A DNA stretch of 64,000 nucleotides from Cryomorphaceae bacterium (GTDB lineage: Bacteria; Bacteroidota; Bacteroidia; Flavobacteriales; Schleiferiaceae), in contig JAFIEY010000064.1 of assembly GCA_020832345.1 (NCBI GenBank), positions 1 to 64,000 of the forward strand, given 5' to 3'. The notes under the pieces are model-generated. The model did no database searches, was not told the origin of the DNA, and worked only from the letters and a program-made list of their open reading frames with translations. The position numbers and the translations under genes are program-made. The stretch's first letter is position 1, and the number at the start of each line of letters is the position of its first letter. Below are positions 17,166 to 26,284 of the stretch, one piece after another.

Positions 17166-18641
17166 TTACTTTCTACTATAATTAGGTGATTCCCTGGTGA
17201 TGACAACATCGTGGGGGTGACTTTCATGTACACCTGCGGCAGTAATTCGGCAGAATTGAGCGGTTTGTTGCAACGTGGCAATATCCTTTGCCCCACAATA
17301 ACCCATTCCGGCCCGCAAGCCTCCAACAAACTGGTAAATAACCTCGGCTACATCACCACGATACGGCACACGACCGACGATTCCTTCGGGAACCAATTTT
17401 TTAATATCATCCTCCACATCTTGAAAATAGCGATCTTTAGAACCACTTTGCATGGCTTCTACCGATCCCATCCCCCGATATGTTTTGTATTTTCTTCCTT
17501 CGTAAATTAAGGTTTCACCGGGAGTTTCTTTGGCACCAGCGAGCAAACTGCCCAACATCACACTTGATGCACCGGCAGCTATGGCTTTCACAATATCTCC
17601 GGTATAGCGAATACCTCCATCAGCAATAACCGGAATACCACTTCCGGCGATGGCATTGCTCACCTCCATCACCGCAGTAAGTTGCGGTACACCAACGCCA
17701 GCTATTACACGAGTCGTGCAAATAGATCCGGGGCCAATGCCCACTTTAACCGCATCTGCACCTGCATCGACCAAATATTTTCCTGCAGCACCAGTTGCCA
17801 CATTTCCAACTACTACATCCAAGTCTGGGAATTTAGTCTTTACACTTTTTAGTGCCAAAACCACGCCTCGGGTATGTCCATGCGCTGTATCAATAATAAT
17901 GGCATCTACATTTGATGCAACCAATGCTGAAACGCGTTCTACCACATCTGGTGTGACCCCAACGGCAGCGGCAACCCGCAACCTGCCGAAGGTGTCTTTA
18001 TTAGAATTCGGTTTTAATTTAAGTTTACTTATATCCCGAAAGGTAATTAGTCCTACCAAGGTTCCGTCTTTTTTAATGACGGGAAGTTTTTCCACTTTGT
18101 GTTGTTGCAGAATAATTTCCGCCTGCTCCATGGAGGTATTTTCAAAAGCGGTAATCAAATCTCCTTTGGTCATGATGTCCCGAACCAAACGGTCATCATC
18201 GCGTTCAAAACGCAGGTCGCGGTTGGTCAGGATGCCGACGAGCTTTTTGTTTTCATCGACGATGGGGATTCCGCCGATTTTATACTCCGACATCATTCGT
18301 TTTGCTTCGCCAATGCGATTTTCTGCACGCAAAGTAACCGGGTCGAGGATCATACCACTCTCCGCCCTTTTCACTTTTCTGACTTCAATAGCTTGCTGTT
18401 CTATGCCCATATTCTTGTGAAGGACACCAATACCTCCCTCCTGCGCCATTGCGATGGCCATTGAGGATTCGGTTACAGTATCCATGGCCGCGCTGATAAT
18501 GGGTGTGCGCAGCGGAATGTTCCTCGAAAATTTAGATTCAATAAGCACTTCTCGTGGAAGCACTTCTGAATAGGCAGGCAGAAGTAAGACATCATCGTAT
18601 GTGAGTCCCTCTCCTTTAACTTTTGTATTGTCAAAAGACAT
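17166..18641 (-). CDS. guaB: IMP dehydrogenase
   Basis: The 491-residue protein catalyses NAD-dependent IMP to XMP oxidation, the committing step of GMP synthesis. The two CBS domains are inserted at about 95-215 (VTLRAENRIGEAKRMMSE; DLITAFENTSMEQAE). The catalytic loop is GPGSICTTRVIAGVGVPQ with the active Cys. The flap region YRGMGSVEAM and the ending GVHESHPHDVVIT are typical. Length matches the family. It heads the long minus-strand gene train and has a good -7 element upstream (18668-18675). Confidence 0.97.
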   Translation of the reverse strand: MSFDNTKVKGEGLTYDDVLLLPAYSEVLPREVLIESKFSRNIPLRTPIISAAMDTVTESSMAIAMAQEGGIGVLHKNMGIEQQAIEVRKVKRAESGMILDPVTLRAENRIGEAKRMMSEYKIGGIPIVDENKKLVGILTNRDLRFERDDDRLVRDIMTKGDLITAFENTSMEQAEIILQQHKVEKLPVIKKDGTLVGLITFRDISKLKLKPNSNKDTFGRLRVAAAVGVTPDVVERVSALVASNVDAIIIDTAHGHTRGVVLALKSVKTKFPDLDVVVGNVATGAAGKYLVDAGADAVKVGIGPGSICTTRVIAGVGVPQLTAVMEVSNAIAGSGIPVIADGGIRYTGDIVKAIAAGASSVMLGSLLAGAKETPGETLIYEGRKYKTYRGMGSVEAMQSGSKDRYFQDVEDDIKKLVPEGIVGRVPYRGDVAEVIYQFVGGLRAGMGYCGAKDIATLQQTAQFCRITAAGVHESHPHDVVITRESPNYSRK

Positions 18642-18667
18642 AATTCAGCAATTTAGTAAATTGCACG

Positions 18668-18694
18668 CAAAATTACACATTGTAATCCACCCAA
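18668..18694 (-). promoter_or_regulatory. Promoter of guaB and its downstream gene train
   Basis: Read on the minus strand, TTG (18694-18692) is followed after 16 bases by TAATTTTG (18675-18668), a full TAnnTTTG match. It ends 26 bases before the guaB start codon. Confidence 0.55.
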
Positions 18695-18790
18695 CGGTTT
18701 TTTTTTACATGGAATTTATTGGGATTGAAAAAAGTGTACACCTTGAAAACAAAGACATTTAGGTAAAAAAAGACAAAGACAAAACGAAAA

Positions 18791-18816
18791 AAGGAGCCCG
18801 AAGGCTCCTTTTTTTA
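18791..18816 (-). terminator. Intrinsic terminator of giant cargo gene 1
   Basis: AAGGAGCC-CGAA-GGCTCCTT (18791-18810) is a perfect 8-bp stem with a tetraloop and A/T runs on both sides. On the minus strand it follows the stop codon at 18814 at once. It also separates this gene from guaB. Confidence 0.9.
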
Positions 18817-21800
18817 TTTTATTAACGTGAATGTACCTCGCAATTCCTGCGGCAAATCACCCACTGACTGGTATCTAATCAGATAAGTGTAAACGCCGGT
18901 GGGTGCAAGTTTGCCCCCTACATAACCATCCCAGCCTTCGTTGGGGTCTTTGGCTTCGTAAACCACTTTACCCCAGCGATCGATGACAATCATTTCAAAG
19001 TTTGACATATCGACATAGCGATTCATCACACCAAATCGTCTATTGGCTTCAATTGGAGATAGTGGATTGAAAGCATTGGGCAATACCAACTTTGCCTTTT
19101 GGGTCACACACCTGCGGTTTGACCGGCTACGGAATGGTCCATATCCATCAGGTATCGGAAGCGGATTATTGATTTCAACCGCACGGACATAATAGCACAG
19201 GGTTGATTTATCGGAAGCTACGTTCCCAATTCGATCCACAAAAATGGTATCGTTGGGTCCTAAATTATCCGTCAGCAAACTAAAGCTTTCTTCTGGGCCT
19301 TCAGATCGGTAAACCTCATAACGAACTAATTCCCCCACGAAACCTTTATAGCTATTCCAGCTTACCCAATTTTGTTCATTGGACTTGGCTTCTACTTCCA
19401 CCAATATATTGTTTACGATATTGGAAGTTGTATCCACTCCACCACAACTATCAGAAGCGGTCAATCTATAATAATACACTCCATCATTTGGCTGAGCCAA
19501 ATAATCAATGTATGTAAAGGTATAAGGTGCCGTTCTTGGAGCTTGAATGGTTGTCATTTCAAAATAAGTACCATTGCGTTTTGTAGCGCGTTCGATAATT
19601 ATTTGATCGGCATCCGCATTTCCATCCACAAATCCTCGGAAGAAAATTCCATCTCCTCTTACATCCGTTTCAGAGAGATAAAGAATTTCGGATGGAGATG
19701 GCACACCTGGGAACATACATTTGGGGCAGGAAACGGATTCACGAACACTATCCATGTGGATTGCAACTGCTTTATAACAGTAACTTGCACCAGCAACAAA
19801 GTCTGTTTGTACGAAAACCGTATCATTTGGTCCACCGACAAAAAGCACCTCATCTAAGAGAACGGTACCCATTTGGTCATCGATGTCAGCTCGCAATTCA
19901 TACCCAATGATACTATTGCCCCAGCCCGGTCGATAACGATTCCATGTTAACGTATTTGTTCCACCACAAACATCCACATCACTATTCAGTAATAAAGTAT
20001 TGTGGGGAATAACTAAATCAATGTCACTAACATTATCACAACTATCAGCAGAAACAACTTTAAACCTTTCAATTCGTGAATCTGCCATAGAGTTTTGCCA
20101 GATATAAGGGGCCATTCCACCCACCGTATCGATAATTTCCCAATCGTTAATGGTTTCGTTGAAATAGAGAACGTAATAATGAACGATATCACCGGTATTC
20201 GAGGCTTGAAAATCAATCACAGCTTTACCGTCGTTATTTACGGTAACTACATTAATCACAATGGTGTCGTCATTGGTTACATCTGAAAACAAATCACCAT
20301 CAATATTGGAGTAACTATAGCAACTAAAAGAGGAATCTGCATTTACAGATCGGTATCTTACCCTAAAGTTTATATCTAATGAGCAGATTGGAACACCTTC
20401 TACCCAATCGCGAAGGGTTGATGCGCCTATTACCATCCAGTTATCCGAACCTGCCGGAATTTCAGCCTGTACCTCGTAGGTAATGGTTGTTGTATCTGCC
20501 GGTCGGGGGTCGTTCCATTTTAAGTCGGCTGTATCCTTATCAGGCGTGTTTAATGGAAAAGAGGTTAAATCAAGATCAATTGTTCCTACCACATTTGAAC
20601 CGGAGGTCAGGAAGTCACAATCCACATTTGTTCTAACTTTAAAAAAGGAAGGATGTGGAAAAGTATCTGCTATAGACCAAGTTCCCGGATTATAGTCTCC
20701 AATGGAATCAATTTTGAAAAAATTACCAACACCTACCGTATCAACCTCAATGATGTGGTAATTAAATTTAAATCCTGTATCAGCATTTGGTAAAAAGTCT
20801 ATATCGATAAATCCATTTCCATTTCGTGAAACACAAAATAGCTCTGGATTAGAACCTGTACCCGCTTGCACATCAACAATTACAGTAATTAAGGATCGTG
20901 CATTTGCAGGACAGAAGTTATCTTCCATTTTAAGGTAATATACATATTCGTTGGAGAAAACTCCACATCCAGTTTCTGACGCTAAATGCTGGCAATCAGT
21001 TTCCCAGAAAAATTCAATGGTATTGTTTAATGTAGCCACATATCCTGACTGTCCGGTTGCCGGATTAATAAGGGCACATGGCGCGTTTAGGCAGTCATTT
21101 GTATCTGTCCAATTTGATCCACCCAATTGTCCACTGGCCGCCATAAAGGTAATGGTTTGAAATTGGCTATTTGGCAACAAATCAAAATCCTGAGCGTTTA
21201 GGGTAAATCTAACGGTATCTTTTGCCATAACGGTAAAGCGGAAGGTATTTACTGCCGGAGTGGTCATGGTAAGTGTGGTATCCGGAATAAAGGTAACAGA
21301 AGGTGGGTTATTTACTGGAACGGGCATAGGCGGATTGGCTCCGGTATATGCCACGGCACAATTAATTGTTACAATTTGAATGTCCCTGTATATTGCAGCA
21401 ACGGGAATACCGCATTTATAGGCAGTAACTTCGGTATTGGTTAACCATTGACCATTGGTGTGGGATTCAAAACTCACCAAACCGGAAACGGGATCCATAA
21501 CGGCGCCAACATTAGGTGGTGTGGTAGGTAGTGGGTTATTAAAGGTATAAGAACCAGTCCAATTCACACCTGTCGTTGGATTTACCAATGGCACACCCCA
21601 ATCATATACAATGGAATCTAGTTCCACGTCAAAAGCCAGAGGGCCATACAAAAATTGATAGCCAATACATGAAACTACGTTTGGCTGCTCCAAAAATTTA
21701 GGAGAATTATCGTAACAGGGAAAATTATTCTTAAATGGTGGGAAAGCTCCGTGGGTTCTTGGGTTGGCCACATCCGGATAGGGATAAAGCTCGGCTTTTA

Positions 21801-22359
21801 GGTACATTGAGCCACCGCCTGAATTAGAGGAACTATTCCGAAATCCCCCTCCAAACTGCATACCAACCACCCATGCGCCATTAAGCGCAGGCGCGCCATT
21901 GAGTTGCATGGCATTTGAACGATAAATGAATTCCGCAACCGCTCCATTGGGCGCTTGGCTTCCCCCTGTAGGTCCAGACCAATTGTTTTGTGTAGTAATA
22001 GGAACTCCACAATTCCATGTAAGGCCTGGTGAAAAACAGGATGGGGACACATCTAATTGTGACACCAATATACTTGGCGAAGAATTTGGGCCACCACCGG
22101 CATACCCGGCAATTACAAAGTTTGGTTGGGCACTATTAAAAATTGAAATAGCACCCGTGCAATCTCCATAGAGTTTTGCCACAAATACAAACTTTCCGTG
22201 ATCGCCCACGGTAAAGTTTGAGTTGAGTTCGGCATTTATTGCCAGGCGATTGTCCTGAGAGATGCAATACCAGATGATTTCACCTCCACGCATGTGGGAA
22301 GCGGAAAGTTCTAATATTGACGCTATGGCCAACAATAGAAAAAGGATACGTGTGCGCAT
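18814..22359 (-). CDS. Giant secreted protein, T9SS gliding-type C-terminal domain (paralogue 1)
   Basis: The protein has 1,181 residues from MRTRILFLLLAIASILELSA, a Sec signal peptide. The frame opens 8 codons earlier, but that start would spoil the signal. The mature N-terminus SHMRGGEIIWYCISQDNRL belongs to the SHxxGGE surface-protein family. Several beta-sandwich, fibronectin-III-like segments fill the middle (about 400-1080; DKDTADLKWNDPRP, ETDVRGDGIFFRGF). The last 85 residues (LVLPNAFNPLSP, IDRWGKVVYEAKDP, APTGVYTYLIRYQ) are the CHU/gliding-motility C-terminal domain used for T9SS export and surface anchoring. It is the most diverged of three tandem copies, with its own promoter element and terminator. 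Confidence 0.9.
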   Translation of the reverse strand: MRTRILFLLLAIASILELSASHMRGGEIIWYCISQDNRLAINAELNSNFTVGDHGKFVFVAKLYGDCTGAISIFNSAQPNFVIAGYAGGGPNSSPSILVSQLDVSPSCFSPGLTWNCGVPITTQNNWSGPTGGSQAPNGAVAEFIYRSNAMQLNGAPALNGAWVVGMQFGGGFRNSSSNSGGGSMYLKAELYPYPDVANPRTHGAFPPFKNNFPCYDNSPKFLEQPNVVSCIGYQFLYGPLAFDVELDSIVYDWGVPLVNPTTGVNWTGSYTFNNPLPTTPPNVGAVMDPVSGLVSFESHTNGQWLTNTEVTAYKCGIPVAAIYRDIQIVTINCAVAYTGANPPMPVPVNNPPSVTFIPDTTLTMTTPAVNTFRFTVMAKDTVRFTLNAQDFDLLPNSQFQTITFMAASGQLGGSNWTDTNDCLNAPCALINPATGQSGYVATLNNTIEFFWETDCQHLASETGCGVFSNEYVYYLKMEDNFCPANARSLITVIVDVQAGTGSNPELFCVSRNGNGFIDIDFLPNADTGFKFNYHIIEVDTVGVGNFFKIDSIGDYNPGTWSIADTFPHPSFFKVRTNVDCDFLTSGSNVVGTIDLDLTSFPLNTPDKDTADLKWNDPRPADTTTITYEVQAEIPAGSDNWMVIGASTLRDWVEGVPICSLDINFRVRYRSVNADSSFSCYSYSNIDGDLFSDVTNDDTIVINVVTVNNDGKAVIDFQASNTGDIVHYYVLYFNETINDWEIIDTVGGMAPYIWQNSMADSRIERFKVVSADSCDNVSDIDLVIPHNTLLLNSDVDVCGGTNTLTWNRYRPGWGNSIIGYELRADIDDQMGTVLLDEVLFVGGPNDTVFVQTDFVAGASYCYKAVAIHMDSVRESVSCPKCMFPGVPSPSEILYLSETDVRGDGIFFRGFVDGNADADQIIIERATKRNGTYFEMTTIQAPRTAPYTFTYIDYLAQPNDGVYYYRLTASDSCGGVDTTSNIVNNILVEVEAKSNEQNWVSWNSYKGFVGELVRYEVYRSEGPEESFSLLTDNLGPNDTIFVDRIGNVASDKSTLCYYVRAVEINNPLPIPDGYGPFRSRSNRRCVTQKAKLVLPNAFNPLSPIEANRRFGVMNRYVDMSNFEMIVIDRWGKVVYEAKDPNEGWDGYVGGKLAPTGVYTYLIRYQSVGDLPQELRGTFTLIK

Positions 22360-22456
22360 AATGATTAAGGTTTTGAGATACACTTTTTAGGTCTCTTTAA
22401 ATTCTGACCAAAGAAACAATAAAAATTAATCACTTCTAAACTAAAAATTGTTAAAG

Positions 22457-22488
22457 GCAAAAGTAACTTATTTAAAGATAACTTTTGC
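22457..22488 (-). promoter_or_regulatory. Promoter element with overlapping dyad, upstream of paralogue 1
   Basis: On the minus strand TACTTTTG (22465-22458) matches TAnnTTTG. It is one arm of an inverted repeat, GCAAAAGT...ACTTTTGC (22457-22464 and 22481-22488). The dyad could be an operator. The leader to the ATG would be about 95 bases. Confidence 0.45.
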
Positions 22489-22498
22489 TATGTAAACA

Positions 22499-22530
22499 AA
22501 AAAAGGAGGCAAAATTGCCTCCTTTTTTTT
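22499..22530 (-). terminator. Intrinsic terminator of giant cargo gene 2
   Basis: AAGGAGGCAA-AA-TTGCCTCCTT, a 10-bp perfect stem, is flanked by A and T runs. It lies 17-48 bases past the stop codon at 22547 on the minus strand. Confidence 0.9.
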
Positions 22531-22546
22531 CAAATCTCAGTATTTC

Positions 22547-25500
22547 CTATTGGATCAGGGTAAATGTGCCCCGTAGTTCTTCCGGCAAAGCACCCTCGGT
22601 TTGGTAGCGGATCAAATAGGTATAAACGCCTGTGGGTGCAATACTTCCATCCACATATCCATTCCATTCTACATCGGGGTCCTTGGTTTCAAATACCACT
22701 TTTCCCCAGCGGTCAATAATTATCATTTCAAAATTATTGATGTCCACAAAGCGATTTTTGGCGCCAAAGGTGCGGTTTGCTTCAATTGTCGAAAGTGGCT
22801 TAAAGGCATTGGGGAGCACCAATTTGGCTTTTTGCGTTACACAAGCGCGATTAGAACGGCTTCGGAAAGGACCATATCCATCGGGAAGGGGTAACGGATT
22901 ATTGGTTTCGATGGCGCGTACGTAATAGCAAAGTGTGGAAACATCCCCAGGCACATCCCCTATCCTATCAACAAAAACTGTGTCATTTGGTGATACATCT
23001 TCGGCTATTAAACGATAACTGCCTTCTTCTCCTTCTGCGCGATAAACTTCGTAACGGTCTAATTCTCCGGCAAAGCCTTTATAGCTATTCCAAGTAATCC
23101 AGTTTTGCTCATTGGGTTTGGCTTCGACTTCAACATGAATATTGTTTACCGTATTTGAAATGGTATCAATACCGTCACAACTATCAGCAGCTAAAATTCG
23201 GTAATAATACACACCATCCTGAGGCTTGGCCAAATAGTCGATATAGGTAAATGTATAAGGTGCAGTTTGAGGTGCCTGAATTTTTGCAACTTCAAAGAAG
23301 GTGCCGTTGGGTTGAGTTGCTCTTTCAATTACAATGATATTGGCGTCTGCCTCTCCATCGGTAAAGCCCCTGAAGAAAATCCCGTCTCCGCGTACATCCG
23401 TCTCTGATAAGTACAACAGCTGTGTCGGCTGTGGTACCCCGGGATTCATGCATTTCGGGTATGAAAAAGATTCTCTGACACTGTCCATGTGAATGGCCAC
23501 CACCCGATAGCAATATTCCGCTCCGAAAACAAACTCATCCTGAACATAGGAAGTGTCGTCAGGGCCTCCGGAAAATAACACCACATCGGTTGTCATACCC
23601 AAATTAGGATCATCTATATCAGCTCGCAATTCATAACCTATCAAACTATTTCCCCAGCCTTCTTCATATTTATTCCAAGTCAGGGTATTGGTTCCGGCAC
23701 AAATATCAACATCAGAGTTTAACAATAAGGTATTGTGAGGAATTACCAATTGATCGTCACTGATATTACCACAACTATCTACGGAGAGCACCTTGAACTT
23801 TTCGGGGCGTGTATCAGCCTCGGAGTTTTGCCACTCATAAGCGGCCATTCCGCCGACGGTATCAATGATGTCCCAAGAATTGGTCATTTCGTTGAAGTAC
23901 AAAATATAGTAATGGACAATGTCTCCTGTATTGGAAGGTTGGAAATCAATAACAGCATTTCCATCTTCATTTACGGTGACAAAATTTATTCGCATGGTAT
24001 CGTCATTGGTAACATCTGAGAAATTTTCGCCAATCATATTTGAATAACTAAAACAAGTGAGCGTTGAATCCTGATTGACCATCTGGAAACGAACTCTAAA
24101 ATTCACATCCATATCACAAACTGAAACAGCTTCAATCCACTCCCGTTCAGTAAGGCTTCCCATAAAAACCCAATTATCGGAACCAGCGGGAATTTCTGCT
24201 TCAATCTCATAAGTCACCGGTACAGAATCATTGGGACGTGGGTCATTCCATTTTAAGTCCGCTGTATCCTTATCCGGAGAGACTTGCGGCAAGGCAGATA
24301 AATCCAAATCAATCGTTCCAGAAATTAAAGATGATGGTGTTACAAAGTTGCATCCAACGTTCATATTGATTCTGAAATAACTGGGGTGTGGAATGGTATC
24401 AGGAATAGTCCAAGTACCGGGATCATAATCGTAAACGGTATCTATTGGAAAGAAGTTTCCTGTTCCCAATGTATCTATTTCCAATATATGAAAATTAAAT
24501 CTAAAGCCGGTATCCGCACCAGGAATAAACGATAAGTCAACGCTTCCGACTCCGTCACGAGAGGCGCAATACAAATCTACAGGCGTAGAGGATGCTCCCG
24601 CTTGTACATCTACGATAACAGTCACCAAAGACCGTGAAGGGGTAGGACAAAAATTATCTTCCATTTTTAAGTAAAATACGTATTCATTTGAAAACACGCC
24701 GCACCCTACTTCAGAAGCCAAATGGTTGCAATCGGTTTCCCAAAAGAACTCCACAGTATTATTTAGCGTGGAAACATAACCGGTTTGGCCGGTTGCTGGA
24801 TTCAATAATGCACATGGTGGATTATTACAATTGAGGGTATCATCCCAATCAGGACCGCCCAATTGCCCACTTGCAGCTTGAAAGGTAATGGTTTGAAACT
24901 GGCTGTTTGGAAGCAGGTCAAAATCTTGAGCATTCAGAGTAAATGCCACGGTATCACCGGCTTCTACTGTAAAGCGAAATACATCAGGCGCCGGAGTTGT
25001 CATGGTAAGGGTTGAATCCGGAATAAAGGTAACCGATGGCGGGTTGTTAACCGGAGGGGTGATTGGTGGATTGGCCTGTGTGTAGGCAGCTCCACAATCC
25101 GCGGTAATAATTTGAATATCGCGGGAAATTAGTGCTACCGGCAATCCACATTTATAAGCAAGCACTTCTGTATTGGTTGTAAAAACACCTGCCACATGGG
25201 ATTCAAAGGTAATAAGACCGGAAACTGGATCCAAATTGGCGCCTACACTTGGCGCAGTAGAAGGCAGTGGGTTGGTCGCAGAATATCCGGCAGAAAAAGT
25301 TACAGCATTGTTGGGTGGGCCAACTAAGGGCACACCCCAATCATATACAATTGAATCCAATTCAACGTCAAATGCCAATGGCCCATAAGTAAATGGCTCC
25401 CCCATACAAGAAACTACGTTGGGTAATTCCAAAAATTCCGGTGAATTATCGTAGCAGGGATTCATACTTCTAAAAGGAGGGAGAGCACCATGGGTTCTGG

Positions 25501-26107
25501 GATTTGGCACATTGGGATAAGGATACATTTCAGATTTCAGGTAAAAGTTTCCACCATTTACATTAGTAGCATTGTTTCGACAACAATGTCCGGCACCGGC
25601 AGTTGTTTGCAGTCCAATAATCCATGCACCGTTTTGTGGAGGTGAACCATTGAGTTGAAAAGCATTTGAACGATAAACATGTTCTGAAACCGCTCCAACC
25701 CCATTAAGTGGACCGGAAGCACTATTGCTGGCAGTTGGGGGATTACATGTCCATCGCAAATCACTGGAATAACAATCCGGAGAAATATCTGTTGAAGCAA
25801 CTAAAATTACCGGTGAAGAATTGGGTCCTCCCCCACTATAACCTCCTATATTAAACTGCATTTGAGTCACAAAAGACGTAACAAAAATATTATTTAGTCC
25901 GCCGCAATCGCCGTAAAGTTTTGCAACAAAAACAAATTTCCCGTGATCGGCTACGGTGAAATTAGAATTGAGTTCAGCATTAATTTCCAATCTATTGTCC
26001 TGTGATATACAATACCAAAAGATTTCTCCACCCCGAACATGCGAGGCTTCGGCATTAAATATGATTAATAATGGTAGTAAAATTAGTAAACGCTTAAATG
26101 CTTTCAT
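22547..26107 (-). CDS. Giant secreted protein, T9SS gliding-type C-terminal domain (paralogue 2)
   Basis: The 1,186-residue protein has signal peptide MKAFKRLLILLPLLIIFNAE, then SHVRGGEIFWYCISQDNRLE. It has the same domain order as its neighbours: an SHxxGGE-type N-terminal region (20-350), a Cys-containing block with ETDCNHLASEVGCGVFSNEY (about 470), repeated fibronectin-like sandwiches, and the CHU C-terminal domain (LVLPNAFKPLST, IDRWGKVVFETKDP, APTGVYTYLIRYQ). It is nearly collinear with paralogue 3, with long identical stretches, which indicates a recent duplication. It is probably exported by T9SS to the cell surface as an adhesin or motility-related protein. The ligand is unknown. Confidence 0.9.
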   Translation of the reverse strand: MKAFKRLLILLPLLIIFNAEASHVRGGEIFWYCISQDNRLEINAELNSNFTVADHGKFVFVAKLYGDCGGLNNIFVTSFVTQMQFNIGGYSGGGPNSSPVILVASTDISPDCYSSDLRWTCNPPTASNSASGPLNGVGAVSEHVYRSNAFQLNGSPPQNGAWIIGLQTTAGAGHCCRNNATNVNGGNFYLKSEMYPYPNVPNPRTHGALPPFRSMNPCYDNSPEFLELPNVVSCMGEPFTYGPLAFDVELDSIVYDWGVPLVGPPNNAVTFSAGYSATNPLPSTAPSVGANLDPVSGLITFESHVAGVFTTNTEVLAYKCGLPVALISRDIQIITADCGAAYTQANPPITPPVNNPPSVTFIPDSTLTMTTPAPDVFRFTVEAGDTVAFTLNAQDFDLLPNSQFQTITFQAASGQLGGPDWDDTLNCNNPPCALLNPATGQTGYVSTLNNTVEFFWETDCNHLASEVGCGVFSNEYVFYLKMEDNFCPTPSRSLVTVIVDVQAGASSTPVDLYCASRDGVGSVDLSFIPGADTGFRFNFHILEIDTLGTGNFFPIDTVYDYDPGTWTIPDTIPHPSYFRINMNVGCNFVTPSSLISGTIDLDLSALPQVSPDKDTADLKWNDPRPNDSVPVTYEIEAEIPAGSDNWVFMGSLTEREWIEAVSVCDMDVNFRVRFQMVNQDSTLTCFSYSNMIGENFSDVTNDDTMRINFVTVNEDGNAVIDFQPSNTGDIVHYYILYFNEMTNSWDIIDTVGGMAAYEWQNSEADTRPEKFKVLSVDSCGNISDDQLVIPHNTLLLNSDVDICAGTNTLTWNKYEEGWGNSLIGYELRADIDDPNLGMTTDVVLFSGGPDDTSYVQDEFVFGAEYCYRVVAIHMDSVRESFSYPKCMNPGVPQPTQLLYLSETDVRGDGIFFRGFTDGEADANIIVIERATQPNGTFFEVAKIQAPQTAPYTFTYIDYLAKPQDGVYYYRILAADSCDGIDTISNTVNNIHVEVEAKPNEQNWITWNSYKGFAGELDRYEVYRAEGEEGSYRLIAEDVSPNDTVFVDRIGDVPGDVSTLCYYVRAIETNNPLPLPDGYGPFRSRSNRACVTQKAKLVLPNAFKPLSTIEANRTFGAKNRFVDINNFEMIIIDRWGKVVFETKDPDVEWNGYVDGSIAPTGVYTYLIRYQTEGALPEELRGTFTLIQ

Positions 26108-26157
26108 GGCGCAAGAATTTAGGTTAATGTTTACGATACTATATCGTTTACAGTGTT

Positions 26158-26165
26158 CAAATTTA
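26158..26165 (-). promoter_or_regulatory. -7 promoter element of paralogue 2
   Basis: The minus strand reads TAAATTTG, a full TAnnTTTG match, about 50 bases before the start codon at 26107. No good -33 box is seen. The same octamer lies upstream of paralogue 3. Confidence 0.45.
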
Positions 26166-26235
26166 AGACATTATACGTGCTAAAAATTCTCCAAATGAGT
26201 CAACCCCTTGTTTGATTTAGGCAACGGGGTAAAAA

Positions 26236-26258
26236 AAAAGAGACCCGAAGGCCTCTTT
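26236..26258 (-). terminator. Intrinsic terminator of giant cargo gene 3
   Basis: AAAGAGACC-CGAA-GGCCTCTTT forms a stem with one mismatch and a CGAA loop like that of gene 1, with A and T tracts at its edges. It lies 27-49 bases beyond the stop codon at 26285. Confidence 0.85.
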
Positions 26259-26284
26259 AGATTTTTTATAGTGAAAATGATCCG

